Origin: Lachnoclostridium sp. An14 | GTDB taxonomy: Bacteria; Bacillota; Clostridia; Lachnospirales; Lachnospiraceae | Assembly (NCBI RefSeq): GCF_002160755.1 | Contig: NZ_NFLE01000014.1 | Coordinates: 33,743-97,742 of the forward strand | Direction of reading: 5' to 3' | Length of the DNA stretch: 64,000 nucleotides | Part shown: in pieces, positions 51,168 through 60,058 of the stretch | Position numbering within the stretch: the stretch's first letter is position 1 | How the letters are laid out: every line of letters starts with the position of its first letter | The notes under the pieces: model-generated | The model's input: the letters and a program-made list of their open reading frames with translations, nothing else | What the model was told of the DNA's origin: nothing | Databases searched by the model: none | Translations under genes and position numbers: made by a program

Positions 51168-51353
51168 ATGGTGTTATATGACAACGTAAAAAAGCTATGC
51201 GAGGAAAAGGGAGTGTCAATTTTATCTTTGGAAAAAGCACTTGGCTTTCCACGCAGTAGTATCTGCAAATGGAACGACAATGAACCTGGGATCCGCAAAG
51301 TTCAGAAGGTGGCCGAGTATCTGGGAGTGGCAATTGAAGAACTCCTGAAATAA
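51168..51353 (+). CDS. Cro-like XRE-family regulator
   Basis: 61 residues; ATG 51168 behind GGGAGGTGAG (a GTG at 51171 is also possible). It is almost all helix-turn-helix: LYDNVKKLCEEKGVSILSLE, FPRSSICKWNDNEPGIRKVQ, VAEYLGVAIEELLK. First gene of the rightward early operon, opposite the CI-like repressor, hence Cro-like. It probably shares the operators at 50743-50922. Confidence 0.85.
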   Translation: MVLYDNVKKLCEEKGVSILSLEKALGFPRSSICKWNDNEPGIRKVQKVAEYLGVAIEELLK

Positions 51354-51372
51354 TAGAAGGGAGGTGGCTTGT

Positions 51373-51594
51373 ATGGTGAAATTGCCGGCATACATAATCG
51401 AATTCCAAATTGCTATGGATGGAGTGAAACGGTACACCGGCTGGACAGACGAAGAGTTTGCACAGCGGTTAGGAGTAACCGATCGCACACTCAGGAATAT
51501 CAGAAAGGATCCTTGCAGCGCAAACGGCGGGTTGGTTCTGCGGGTACAGAGTATGCTGCAGGAGTATCGGAAAAAAGCCGGGGTAATCGGGTGA
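51373..51594 (+). CDS. Small helix-turn-helix protein
   Basis: 73 residues; ATG 51373 after GGGAGGTGG. DGVKRYTGWTDEEFAQRLGV and TDRTLRNIRKDP form a helix-turn-helix of the XRE/CI type with a longer first helix; the C-terminal helix is MLQEYRKKAGV. Probably a second early regulator or excisionase-like DNA-binding protein. 19 nt after the Cro-like gene. Confidence 0.7.
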   Translation: MVKLPAYIIEFQIAMDGVKRYTGWTDEEFAQRLGVTDRTLRNIRKDPCSANGGLVLRVQSMLQEYRKKAGVIG

Positions 51595-51613
51595 GAGAAG
51601 GAAGGTGATCTGG

Positions 51614-51790
51614 ATGAATGTGATTGATTGTCAGATAGTAGAGACGAGGGAGCTGAGAGCGATGGCCCGCCACATGGACAAGCTCCAGGGTAAAGTGGAG
51701 CGGCTGGAGCGGGATCGGGCGGTGCTGTTTTGGATGTTTGTAATTGCAAGTATGGCGCTGGGGTATGTGCTGGCCAACGTGCCAGTGTGA
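51614..51790 (+). CDS. Small coiled-coil / transmembrane phage protein
   Basis: 58 residues from ATG 51614 (GTG 51605 alternative). RAMARHMDKLQGKVERLERD is a coiled coil, and VLFWMFVIASMALGYVLANV a single membrane helix at the C-terminus, as in tail-anchored proteins. Unknown role in the early operon. The next gene starts 14 nt later. Confidence 0.6.
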   Translation: MNVIDCQIVETRELRAMARHMDKLQGKVERLERDRAVLFWMFVIASMALGYVLANVPV

Positions 51791-51804
51791 GAGGAGGTTA
51801 CGAG

Positions 51805-51993
51805 ATGTCGAAGAAGGCAGCGGAGGGGTTGCGGGAGTACTGCCGCAAAACCATAGAGGATAGTAAGAACCATGGCCTGAATTGGGCGTACGGAGGCGTG
51901 TGTTACGCGTTCTATGCGGACTTGATCACGCGAGAGGAATTCAAGACACTTCTGGAGGAGTTTGAACTGATTCCTCCGGGGGCCGTATTGTGA
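51805..51993 (+). CDS. Hypothetical early phage protein
   Basis: 62 residues; ATG 51805 with GAGGAGGTTACGAG upstream. Helical N-terminus (KKAAEGLREYCRKTIEDSKN), then YGGVCYAFYADLITREEFKT and a helix ending LIPPGAVL. No recognised domain. In-line with the early operon. Confidence 0.6.
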   Translation: MSKKAAEGLREYCRKTIEDSKNHGLNWAYGGVCYAFYADLITREEFKTLLEEFELIPPGAVL

Positions 51994-52007
51994 GAGGAGG
52001 TGACCAC

Positions 52008-52151
52008 ATGAGCAAGCGGAAGAACGGCACCCTGCGGGCCGGGGCACGGCTGGGCTTAAACCCCTACGGCTGGGGCAACGGCCGTGGACAGGCCATGCAA
52101 GCAATGAAAAAGGCCCGCCGGCGGCAACCGGTCAGGGCCATGAGTAAATAA
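52008..52151 (+). CDS. Small basic phage protein
   Basis: 47 residues; ATG 52008 with GAGGAGGTGACC upstream. Very rich in Arg, Lys and Gly (SKRKNGTLRAGARLGLNPYG, MKKARRRQPVRAMSK), suggesting nucleic-acid binding or just a basic linker. 14 nt after the preceding gene. No family recognised. Confidence 0.55.
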   Translation: MSKRKNGTLRAGARLGLNPYGWGNGRGQAMQAMKKARRRQPVRAMSK

Positions 52152-52188
52152 CCATTTTTATTTTAAGCGAATTAAGGAGGATAAGTCA

Positions 52189-52491
52189 ATGGTAAAAGGA
52201 AGAATCTGGGGAACTGTTTGCGGAAAGTATCGCGAGATAGAGATTGAAGAATGTGACGCGATTGTAGCGATCGGGATCAAGGACAAGGATGACAAGATTG
52301 GCTTACAATCATCAGCCATGGGCAGCGGATTAACAGCAGAAGATTTTGTGGTATCGGTTGCTGATGCCGTAGTCCATGAGGTTTCCAATCGAGGGGAATC
52401 CCCGAAGGAGAAGCGGGATCTGGTACGTCTGCTGGCATATGAAATTAACCGGAAAATCTTGAAAATAATCTTAAGGGAGGTGGAGAACTGA
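52189..52491 (+). CDS. Hypothetical phage protein before the recombination genes
   Basis: 100 residues; ATG 52189 after AAGGAGGATAAGTCA. Begins with beta strands (GRIWGTVCGKYREIEIEECD), then a helical half with DAVVHEVSNRGESPKEKRDL and LLAYEINRKILKIIL. Unknown family. Its stop overlaps the next ATG by one base, so it is coupled to the SMC-like ATPase. Confidence 0.6.
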   Translation: MVKGRIWGTVCGKYREIEIEECDAIVAIGIKDKDDKIGLQSSAMGSGLTAEDFVVSVADAVVHEVSNRGESPKEKRDLVRLLAYEINRKILKIILREVEN

Positions 52492-53765
52492 TGAGCATGA
52501 AAATCAACCGTTTGGAGATCGAAAACGTCAAGCGGATCAAGGCGGTCAAGCTGGAACCGGCAGAGAACGGCTTGACGATTATCGGCGGGAACAACAACCA
52601 GGGAAAGACTTCCGTGCTGGATTCTATCGCCTGGGCGCTGGGCGGGGACCGGTACCGGCCTTCCCAGGCAGTCCGGGAAGGATCTGTCATTCCGCCGTAT
52701 TTACATATCGTGATGAATAATGGTTTGGTGGTGGAACGGAAAGGCAAGAACAGCGATCTGAAAGTCACGGATCCCAGCGGAAAGAAAGCCGGCCAGCAGC
52801 TTCTCAACGAGTTTGTGAACCAGTTGGCCCTGGATCTGCCGAAGTTCATGGAGGCAAATGGAAAAGAAAAGGCCCAGATCCTTCTGCAGATCATCGGAGT
52901 GGGGGACCGGCTGACCCAGCTGGAACAGGAGGAGAAGCAGCTCTACAATGAGCGGCTGGCCATCGGGCGGATCACAGATCAGAAAAAGAAGTTCGCAAAC
53001 GAGCAGACCTATTATCCGGATGCACCCAGGGAGATCATCTCCGCAGCGGACCTGATCCGGAAGCAGCAGGAGATCCTGGCAAGGAACGGGGAGAACCAGA
53101 GGAAGCGGGAAAACCTCCACCGCCTGGAACAGGAATACCAGCAGGTCACGGAAGAAATGGCGCGGCTGTTAAAGCGCCAGGCCTCCCTGGAAGAGGATCT
53201 GTTCACGGCCCGGAAATCGGCGCAGGATCTGATGGATGAATCCACGGAGGAACTGGAAAGGAGTATTACGCAGATTGATGAGATCAACCGCAGGGTGCGC
53301 GCCAACCTGGACAAGGAAAAGGCGGAGGAGGACGCCAGGGATTATGCGGAGCAGTACGACCGGCTGACCGGAGAGATCAACCGGGTCAGGGAAGCCCAGA
53401 CGGAACTGTTAAACCAGGCGGAACTGCCCCTTCCCGGCCTGTCCGTCCAGGATGGGGAGCTGGTTTACCAGGGACAGAAGTGGGACAACATGTCCGGATC
53501 GGACCGGCTGAAGGTGGCCACCGCCGTCGTGCGTCGGCTGAATCCTCAGTGCGGGTTCGTCCTGCTGGACAAGCTGGAGCAGATGGATGTCCGGACATTA
53601 AAGGAGTTCGGCGCCTGGCTGGAGAAGGAAGGACTGCAGGCCATTGCCACCCGGGTGAGTACCGGAGGGGAATGCAGCATCATCATTGAGGACGGCTACA
53701 GCCAGGAGGAAACAGCCGCGGCGCCAGCGCCGAAGGCAAACAAATGGAAAGCAGGTGAATTTTAA
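52491..53765 (+). CDS. SMC/RecF-like AAA ATPase of phage recombination
   Basis: 424 residues. N-terminal half ATPase with Walker A GGNNNQGKTSV near residue 33 and SIAWALGGD after it; a central coiled coil (about 135-310, rich in Glu/Gln/Arg heptads); C-terminal half with a Gly-Ser signature-like NMSGSDRLKVATAV and Walker B FVLLDKLEQMD. This is the RecF/RecN/SbcC plan (AAA_23-type), compact as in phages. Probably loads or works with the Sak4-like recombinase next to it; the genes overlap by one base (TAATG). Confidence 0.85.
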   Translation: MSMKINRLEIENVKRIKAVKLEPAENGLTIIGGNNNQGKTSVLDSIAWALGGDRYRPSQAVREGSVIPPYLHIVMNNGLVVERKGKNSDLKVTDPSGKKAGQQLLNEFVNQLALDLPKFMEANGKEKAQILLQIIGVGDRLTQLEQEEKQLYNERLAIGRITDQKKKFANEQTYYPDAPREIISAADLIRKQQEILARNGENQRKRENLHRLEQEYQQVTEEMARLLKRQASLEEDLFTARKSAQDLMDESTEELERSITQIDEINRRVRANLDKEKAEEDARDYAEQYDRLTGEINRVREAQTELLNQAELPLPGLSVQDGELVYQGQKWDNMSGSDRLKVATAVVRRLNPQCGFVLLDKLEQMDVRTLKEFGAWLEKEGLQAIATRVSTGGECSIIIEDGYSQEETAAAPAPKANKWKAGEF

Positions 53766-54982
53766 TGAAGATTATCCGCGGAAAGCAGCCCAGCGCAAAA
53801 AAGATCGTGGTGTACGGTCCGGAAGGGATCGGGAAGAGCACGTTCGCTTCCCGGTTCCCGGATCCGGTGTTTATCGATACGGAGGGAAGTACCAAGGACA
53901 TGGATGTAGCCCGGTTTGAGGCTCCATCCAGCTGGCAGATGATCCTGGAGCAGGTGCGTTATGTAAAAGCCCATCCGGAAATCTGCCGGACGCTGGTCCT
54001 GGACACGGCAGACTGGGCGGAGATGCGCTGCATTGACCATATCTGTGCCCGGTACCACAAGGACGGACTGGAGGAGTTTGGCTATGGAAAAGGATACACC
54101 TACGTGCAGGAGGAATTCGGCCGGCTGCTGAACCTGCTGGAGGAAGTCGTTGGGCTGGGGATCCATGTGGTGATGACGGCCCACGCGAAGATGCGCAAGT
54201 TTGAGCAGCCGGACGAACTGGGGGCCTATGACCGCTGGGAGATGAAGCTGACGAAACAGACGGCTCCCATGGTCAAGGAATGGGCGGACATGGTGCTGTT
54301 CGCCAACTATAAGACGTTCGTGGTCAACGTGGACGGCCAGGGTGCCCAGAAGGGAAAGAACAAGGCTCAGGGCGGAAAACGAGTGATGTTTACCACCCAT
54401 CATCCCTGCTGGGATGCTAAAAACCGGTATGGGCTGCCGGAAGAACTGTCGTTTGATTATAGGGAGATCGCTTCGATTTTGGCAATTTCCGAGGGTGCGC
54501 CGGCAGTACCGGAAGAAACTCCCTCTCCGCCCCGCAAGGGTCCGGAAAAGCCATCAGAAGCAGCTGCAGAGCCTTCTGATCAGAATCCGGATCTCCCGCC
54601 GTTTATGCGCCAGGAAACGATGCGGGAGGAGGCAAGACCAAAAGAGGAGACATCTTCAAGGGCGGATCCTTCGCAGGAGAAACGTGCGGAGAGGATGCCG
54701 GATCCGCCAGGCCGCCACGCTGCGGACACTCCGCCGGCGCCCATGGCTCCGCGGTCCCTCCCGGAAAATATTCCCAAGGCACTACGGGATCTGATGGAGG
54801 CCAACAAGGTGGATGAGTGGGACATCCAGAACGTAGTGGCAGCTAGGGGATATTATCCGGCAGATACCCCGATCCAGGCATACGATCCGGACTTTATTGA
54901 CGGTGTACTGGTCGGGGCATGGGGACAGGTCTACCGGATGATCCGGGAAATGAAAGAGAAAGAAGCGATTCCATTTAATTAG
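53765..54982 (+). CDS. RecA-like AAA ATPase (Sak4-like recombinase)
   Basis: 405 residues. Core (about 1-220) with Walker A YGPEGIGKSTFA near residue 20, Walker B TLVLDTADW near 78, VVMTAHAKMRKFEQP near 138 and a Thr/Lys-rich central loop: the phage 'ATP-binding protein'/AAA_24 group, related to the Sak4 annealing-type recombinases. A Pro/Glu-rich linker (about 245-330) leads to a C-terminal helical domain (about 335-405). Likely promotes single-strand annealing and strand exchange in phage replication. Confidence 0.85.
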   Translation: MKIIRGKQPSAKKIVVYGPEGIGKSTFASRFPDPVFIDTEGSTKDMDVARFEAPSSWQMILEQVRYVKAHPEICRTLVLDTADWAEMRCIDHICARYHKDGLEEFGYGKGYTYVQEEFGRLLNLLEEVVGLGIHVVMTAHAKMRKFEQPDELGAYDRWEMKLTKQTAPMVKEWADMVLFANYKTFVVNVDGQGAQKGKNKAQGGKRVMFTTHHPCWDAKNRYGLPEELSFDYREIASILAISEGAPAVPEETPSPPRKGPEKPSEAAAEPSDQNPDLPPFMRQETMREEARPKEETSSRADPSQEKRAERMPDPPGRHAADTPPAPMAPRSLPENIPKALRDLMEANKVDEWDIQNVVAARGYYPADTPIQAYDPDFIDGVLVGAWGQVYRMIREMKEKEAIPFN

Positions 54983-54993
54983 GAGGTAATGAC

Positions 54994-55449
54994 ATGGCAG
55001 AAGATTTGGGAAAAGAACTGAGCTGGGATGACCAGATCGAAAACGAAGGGCAGGAGTTTGAGCTCCTGCCGGAAGGAACCTATGATTACACGGTGGAGAG
55101 TATGGCGCGGGGGAGGTTCGCCGGAAGCGAGCGGATGGCCGCCTGCAACTGCGCCAACCTGACCCTGCTGATCCGCAACCCGGAGACCGGAAACGACTGC
55201 CGGGTGTTTGACACCCTGTACTTAAACTCCAAGGCAGAGTGGAGGCTGAGCCAGTTCTTCCTGTCCATCGGGCAGAAGAAAAAGGGGGAGCCCCTGCGCC
55301 CCAACTGGGCGGCGGTGCCCACTTCCTGCGGAAAAGTAGAGATCGAGGTTCATGAGTATGTAGACAAGAACGGGAAGGCCCGGAAAAACAACCGGGTGGC
55401 GAAATACCTTCCGTACGAACCGAAAAAGTTTGTGGCAGGTGAGTTTTAA
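54994..55449 (+). CDS. DUF669 family phage protein (putative ssDNA-binding)
   Basis: 151 residues. Beta-rich: FELLPEGTYDYTVESMARGR, CANLTLLIRNPETGNDCRVF and VEIEVHEYVDKNGKARKNNR, ending FVAGEF like the preceding SMC-like protein tail (KAGEF). DUF669 is found in phage replication modules between a Sak4/AAA ATPase and a helicase, where a single-strand DNA-binding role has been proposed. The stop overlaps the next start (TAATG). Confidence 0.85.
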   Translation: MAEDLGKELSWDDQIENEGQEFELLPEGTYDYTVESMARGRFAGSERMAACNCANLTLLIRNPETGNDCRVFDTLYLNSKAEWRLSQFFLSIGQKKKGEPLRPNWAAVPTSCGKVEIEVHEYVDKNGKARKNNRVAKYLPYEPKKFVAGEF

Positions 55450-57032
55450 TGGAACTGCGGCCTTATCAGGAGGAAGCGAAACGCGCGGTGTTTGAGAGCT
55501 GGGAGGCGGGGACACTGCGCACCCTGTTGGTGCTGCCCACTGGCTGCGGAAAAACCATCGTGTTCGCGAAGATCACGGAGGACTGTGTGCGGCGGGGGGA
55601 CCGGGTGCTGATCCTGGCCCACCGGGGAGAGCTGCTGCACCAGGCGGCGGACAAGCTGCAGCAGGCCACCGGCCTGCGGTGTGCGGTGGAAAAGGCGGAA
55701 GAGACCTGTCTGGGAAGCTGGTACCGGGTGACCGTGGGATCTGTGCAGTCACTGATGCGGGAAAAGCGTCTGGGACAGTTCCCGCCCGGATATTTTTCCA
55801 CCATCATCATCGATGAGGCCCACCACTGCCTGTCGGAGGGCTATCAGCGGGTACTGGAACACTTCCCAAACGCGAAAGTGCTGGGAGTGACGGCCACGCC
55901 CGACCGGGGGGATATGCGCAACCTGGGAGAATTCTTCCAGAGCCTGGCCTATGAGTATTCCCTGCCCAGGGCCATCCGGGAAGGATACCTTTCCCCCATC
56001 AAGGCCCTGACGATCCCGTTAAAGCTGGACCTGTCCGGCGTGGGAATCCAGACCGGGGATTTTAAGGCGGGGGAGATCAGCACCGCCCTGGACCCATATC
56101 TGCACCAGATCGCGGAGGAAATGGGCCGGTACTGCAGGGACCGGAAGACCGTGGTATTCCTCCCTCTGGTCAAGACCTCCCAGAAGTTCCGGGACATCTT
56201 AAACGAGGCAGGATTTCAGGCCGCGGAGGTCAATGGAGAGAGCGGGGACCGGGCGGAAGTGCTGGCGGATTTTGAGGCCGGCCGTTACAACGTCCTCTGT
56301 AATTCCATGCTGCTGACGGAAGGCTGGGACTGCCCGTCCGTGGACTGTGTCGTGGTGCTCCGGCCGACCAAGGTGCGGAGCCTGTACTGCCAGATGGTGG
56401 GAAGGGGCACCCGCCTGGCGCCGGGAAAGGACCATCTGCTGTTATTGGACTTTTTGTGGCACACAGAGCGGCATGAGCTGTGCCATCCGGCTTCCCTGAT
56501 CTGTGAGAGCGAGGAAGTGGCGAAAAAGATGACGGAGAACCTGGAGGAGGCCGCCGGATGCCCGGTGGACCTGGAGGAAGCGGAGCACCAGGCTTCGGAG
56601 GATGTGGTGGCGCAAAGGGAGGAAGCCCTGGCCAAAAAGCTGTCGGAGATGAAGCGGAGAAAGCGGGCCCTGGTGGATCCGCTGCAGTTCGAGATGAGCA
56701 TCCAGGCGGAAGACCTGTCAGGCTACGTGCCTGCGTTTGGCTGGGAGATGGCGCCGCCGTCAGACGGACAGAAATCGGCCCTGGAAAAGCTGGGGATTCT
56801 GCCGGATGAGATTGACAATGCCGGGAAAGCCAGCCTGCTGCTGGACCGGCTGCACAAGCGGAAAGAAGAGGGACTGACGACCCCGAAGCAGATCCGTTTC
56901 CTGGAACAGAGAGGGTTCCAGCACGTGGGGACCTGGAGATTTGAAGCGGCCCGGACTCTGATCGACCGGATCGCGGGGAATGGATGGAGGATCCCGGCGG
57001 GGATCCGCCCCCAGGAGTATGTCCCCGAGTAA
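55449..57032 (+). CDS. DEAD/DEAH-box helicase (SF2)
   Basis: 527 residues. RecA-like domain 1 with LRPYQEEAKRAVFE (Q-motif region), Walker A LPTGCGKT near residue 32, DEAH-type IDEAHHC near 120, and GVTATPDR near 145; domain 2 with VVFLPLVKTSQKF, VNGESGDRAEVLADF, TEGWDCPSVD and motif VI QMVGRGTRL. A C-terminal region (about 400-527) is phage-specific. Probably unwinds DNA in phage replication. 10 nt before the primase gene. Confidence 0.92.
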   Translation: MELRPYQEEAKRAVFESWEAGTLRTLLVLPTGCGKTIVFAKITEDCVRRGDRVLILAHRGELLHQAADKLQQATGLRCAVEKAEETCLGSWYRVTVGSVQSLMREKRLGQFPPGYFSTIIIDEAHHCLSEGYQRVLEHFPNAKVLGVTATPDRGDMRNLGEFFQSLAYEYSLPRAIREGYLSPIKALTIPLKLDLSGVGIQTGDFKAGEISTALDPYLHQIAEEMGRYCRDRKTVVFLPLVKTSQKFRDILNEAGFQAAEVNGESGDRAEVLADFEAGRYNVLCNSMLLTEGWDCPSVDCVVVLRPTKVRSLYCQMVGRGTRLAPGKDHLLLLDFLWHTERHELCHPASLICESEEVAKKMTENLEEAAGCPVDLEEAEHQASEDVVAQREEALAKKLSEMKRRKRALVDPLQFEMSIQAEDLSGYVPAFGWEMAPPSDGQKSALEKLGILPDEIDNAGKASLLLDRLHKRKEEGLTTPKQIRFLEQRGFQHVGTWRFEAARTLIDRIAGNGWRIPAGIRPQEYVPE

Positions 57033-57042
57033 GGAGTAAGAG

Positions 57043-59247
57043 ATGGAACAGAACCAGTACGACCTGTTGGAGGTCTTGCAATCGATTGACCCGGCGGAGT
57101 TGTCCTACCAGGACTGGGTCAACGTGGGAATGGCCCTGAAATATGAAGGGTACGACGTGGGGATCTGGGAGGACTGGAGCCGGCGGGATCCCGGCCGGTT
57201 TCATACCGGGGAGTGCATCCGGAAGTGGAGGTCCTTTTCCGGGAGCAGTTCGCCCGTCAAGGGAGGAACGCTGGTCCAGCTGGCCAGGGAGCAGGGCTGG
57301 ACGCCTCCGACGGACCTGGGGACGCCCCTGGGCTGGGATGATGCGATCACAGAGGACGGTGTGGTTGTGGACAGCAACTGGGTGGAGGGAAAGGAAGTGG
57401 AAGAGCCGGCCCACTGGGATCCGGTCCGGGACTTAACCCTCTACCTGGAAACCCTGTTTGACTCCACGGAAAACGTCGGGTATGTGACCCAGAGTTTTGA
57501 AAAAGACGGAAAATATATGCCCACCAAGGGGAGCTGGGACCGCACGGCCGGGCAACTTATTGAACAGCTGTCCCACTGTAATGGGGACATCGGCAGCGTG
57601 CTGGGAGACTATAACCCGGAGGTGGGGGCATGGATCCGATTCAATCCCCTGGATGGGAACGGGGTCCGGAATGAGAACGTGACCGATTTCCGTTATGCCC
57701 TGGTGGAATCGGACAGCATGGAGATTGAAAAACAGAATGCCATCATCCGGGAACTGGAGCTTCCGGTGGCCTGCCTGGTGCATTCCGGAAAGAAGAGCCT
57801 GCACGCTATTGTGCGGGTGGACGCCGCGGATTACGGCGAATACCGGAAACGGGTGGATTACCTGTATGAGGTGTGCGAGAAGAACGGCTTAAAGATTGAC
57901 AAGCAGAACCGGAACCCGTCCCGGCTCTCCCGGATGCCGGGAGTCATGCGGAATGGGAAGAAGCAGTTCCTGGTGGACGTGAATATCGGAAAAGAGAGCT
58001 GGTCCCAGTGGCAGGAATGGATCGAGGGGATCAACGATGATCTTCCGGATCCGGAGCCCCTGGAAGAGGTCTGGGACCACCTTCCTGACCTGGCGCCGGC
58101 GCTGATCCACGGCGTACTTCGCCAGGGGCACAAGATGCTGATCGCCGGCCCGTCCAAAGCGGGAAAGTCCTTCCTGCAGATCGAGCTGGCCATTGCCATC
58201 GCAGAGGGAAAGAAGTGGCTGTCCTGGGACTGTGCTCAGGGGAGGGTGCTTTACGTCAACCTGGAGCTGGACCGGGCCAGCTGCCTGCACCGCTTTAAGG
58301 ACGTGTACCAGGCGTTAGGATACCCGGAAAATAACCTGAAAAACATTGACGTCTGGAATCTGAGAGGCCGGTCCGTCCCGATGGACAAGCTGGCGCCGAA
58401 GCTGATCCGCAGAGCGGCGAAAAAGGACTATATCGCAGTGATCATTGACCCGATTTACAAGGTCCTCACCGGGGATGAGAACAGCGCAGATCAGATGGCG
58501 AACTTCTGCAACCAGTTTGACAAGGTATGCACGGAGCTGGGGACAGCGGTGATCTACTGCCACCATCACAGCAAGGGCGCCCAGGGGAGCAAGCGGTCGA
58601 TGGACCGCGCATCCGGGTCCGGTGTGTTCGCCAGGGATCCGGACGCTCTGCTGGACCTGATCGAACTGGAGACCACGGAAGCGTTGATGAAACAGGAGGA
58701 GAACAAGGCTATCTGTGAGGCCTGCAGGCAGTATCTGGACGCGCATTTTAAATGGGAAGACGATCTCTCCCAGGACGATCTGTGCAGCAGCGCGCAGATG
58801 CTGCGGTACTGTAAGGACCATCTGGATCGGTGGCAGATGGCGGCGTTAAACCGGATCCTGGATGCGGAAAGGGCGCGGGTGGCAGCTATGACGGCCTGGA
58901 GGATCGAAGGAACCCTCCGGGAATTTCCGAAGTTTTCGCCGGTGAATGTGTGGTTCGGGTACCCGGTGCATTACATTGACCGCAGCGGGGCGTTGGGAGA
59001 TATCCAGCCGGAAACGGATCTCCCGCCGTGGAAAAAGGGCGCGGCGAAAAATAAAAAGAATGCCGAAGATCGGAAAGAGGAGCGCCGGAAATCCCTGGAG
59101 GAAGCTGTGGAGAATGCCTGTTTCGGGGAGGCACCGGCGGTAGAAGAGGTGGCCAATTACCTCGGAATTTCCGGGCGGTCCGTCCGGGATCGGGTCAAAG
59201 AACATGGGGGTTATACCATTGAGGACGGAGTCATTCAGAAGAAATAG
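57043..59247 (+). CDS. Primase-helicase replication protein (PriCT + RepA-like AAA)
   Basis: 734 residues. N-terminal PriCT-type domain (about 1-85, SYQDWVNVGMALKYEGYDVG); a prim-pol-like region (about 140-310) with VHSGKKSLHAIVRVDAADYG and NRNPSRLSRMPGV; then a RepA/AAA_25-type helicase domain with Walker A IAGPSKAGKSF near 368, LELDRASCLHRF, Walker B VIIDPIYKV near 468, and IYCHHHSKG; the C-terminus is a winged-helix-like EVANYLGISGRSVRDRVKE. It combines priming and unwinding, so it is the likely replication initiator. The candidate origin lies directly after its stop. Confidence 0.85.
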   Translation: MEQNQYDLLEVLQSIDPAELSYQDWVNVGMALKYEGYDVGIWEDWSRRDPGRFHTGECIRKWRSFSGSSSPVKGGTLVQLAREQGWTPPTDLGTPLGWDDAITEDGVVVDSNWVEGKEVEEPAHWDPVRDLTLYLETLFDSTENVGYVTQSFEKDGKYMPTKGSWDRTAGQLIEQLSHCNGDIGSVLGDYNPEVGAWIRFNPLDGNGVRNENVTDFRYALVESDSMEIEKQNAIIRELELPVACLVHSGKKSLHAIVRVDAADYGEYRKRVDYLYEVCEKNGLKIDKQNRNPSRLSRMPGVMRNGKKQFLVDVNIGKESWSQWQEWIEGINDDLPDPEPLEEVWDHLPDLAPALIHGVLRQGHKMLIAGPSKAGKSFLQIELAIAIAEGKKWLSWDCAQGRVLYVNLELDRASCLHRFKDVYQALGYPENNLKNIDVWNLRGRSVPMDKLAPKLIRRAAKKDYIAVIIDPIYKVLTGDENSADQMANFCNQFDKVCTELGTAVIYCHHHSKGAQGSKRSMDRASGSGVFARDPDALLDLIELETTEALMKQEENKAICEACRQYLDAHFKWEDDLSQDDLCSSAQMLRYCKDHLDRWQMAALNRILDAERARVAAMTAWRIEGTLREFPKFSPVNVWFGYPVHYIDRSGALGDIQPETDLPPWKKGAAKNKKNAEDRKEERRKSLEEAVENACFGEAPAVEEVANYLGISGRSVRDRVKEHGGYTIEDGVIQKK

Positions 59248-59249
59248 AG

Positions 59250-59611
59250 TTATCCACAATGAAAAAGTTATCCACAAAACGGAGTTATCCACAAAAATCC
59301 CAGTGCGGGAAAGACTGGAAGTTAAGACTTCCCCGCAAAACGAGGAAGAGGGGGAAGACTGAATTTTAAGTCTTCCCCGTCAAGGAGGTCCGTGCGGGGA
59401 ACACTGAATTTCAGTCTTCCCCTCCAGGGCAGCAGAGTGCGGGGAAGACATACTTTTCAGTCTTCCCCCGAGTGCGGGGAAGACTGTACCCTAAAGGGTA
59501 AATATTTTCCCCCGCAGTCGCGTGGTCACGGGGGTAGGAGAGGGACGGGCCTAAGGCTGCCCGGCCCGTCTCCCTTCCCCCTCCCCGATGACAGGGCGCA
59601 GATGTGGATAA
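59250..59611. other. Candidate phage replication origin: DnaA boxes and hairpin array
   Basis: Three perfect DnaA boxes TTATCCACA at 59250-59258, 59268-59276 and 59285-59293 (same direction, 17-18 bp apart) and one reversed copy at 59603-59611. Between them are five palindromic units: about 59313-59337, 59351-59378, 59397-59422, 59441-59468 and 59473-59515. Most read GTGCGGGGAAGAC...GTCTTCCCC; the second has perfect 10-bp arms GGGGAAGACT/AGTCTTCCCC. An AT-rich stretch (59609-59645) follows. No gene is here. Confidence 0.7.
59537..59580. repeat. GC-rich hairpin next to the origin array
   Basis: GACGGGCC pairs with GGCCCGTC, with further G-rich/C-rich pairing outside. No T run. Confidence 0.45.
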
Positions 59612-59665
59612 AAAGAAAAGTTTTAAACGTTAATTCGATAAAGCAAAGAGGGAGGAGTGGTGATC

Positions 59666-60058
59666 ATGGTCAAAGAATTTTTCATGCCGATGGTCCCGCC
59701 CACGAAAACGCATCAGGAGAAACAGGTGCGGATCGTGAAGGGGAAGCCGGTCTTCTACGAGCCGGCGGAGCTGAAGGCAGCCAGACAGAAACTGCGGGAC
59801 CACCTGGGACGCCATCAGATGGAGCGGCCGTTTGAAGGGGCGGTCCGGCTTACGACCTGGTGGTGCTTCCCCAGAGGGGAACATCGTGACGGGGAATACC
59901 GGACCAGCAAGCCGGACACGGACAACCTGGTGAAGATGCTCAAGGATGTGATGACGGAGTTGGGGTTCTGGAAGGATGACGCCCAGGTGGCCAGTGAGGT
60001 GATCGAAAAGTATTGGGCACAGATCCCGGGGATTTACGTGAAGGTGGAGAACATATGA
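59666..60058 (+). CDS. rusA: RusA family Holliday-junction resolvase
   Basis: 130 residues from ATG 59666 (10 nt after GGAGG; GTG 59660 alternative). FFMPMVPPTKTHQEKQ start, then the DxDNxxK catalytic stretch KPDTDNLVKMLKDVMTE and the late acid in WKDDAQVASEV, all as in RusA. It cuts Holliday junctions made during recombination-dependent replication and before packaging. The stop overlaps the next start. Confidence 0.93.
   Translation: MVKEFFMPMVPPTKTHQEKQVRIVKGKPVFYEPAELKAARQKLRDHLGRHQMERPFEGAVRLTTWWCFPRGEHRDGEYRTSKPDTDNLVKMLKDVMTELGFWKDDAQVASEVIEKYWAQIPGIYVKVENI

Noticed and set aside
51364..51372. TTG 51364 as start of the 73-aa helix-turn-helix gene
   Set aside because: ATG 51373 has a better distance to GGGAGGTGG.
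56230..57414. Long open frames antisense to conserved genes (also 1262-1807, 16024-16734, 18159-18848, 20574-21497)
   Set aside because: They mirror conserved genes in GC-rich DNA, are Pro/His/Arg-rich with no known motif, and lack ribosome sites.
59312..59515. Array of repeats considered as a CRISPR
   Set aside because: The units are palindromes of unequal length and spacing with no unique equal-length spacers and no cas genes.
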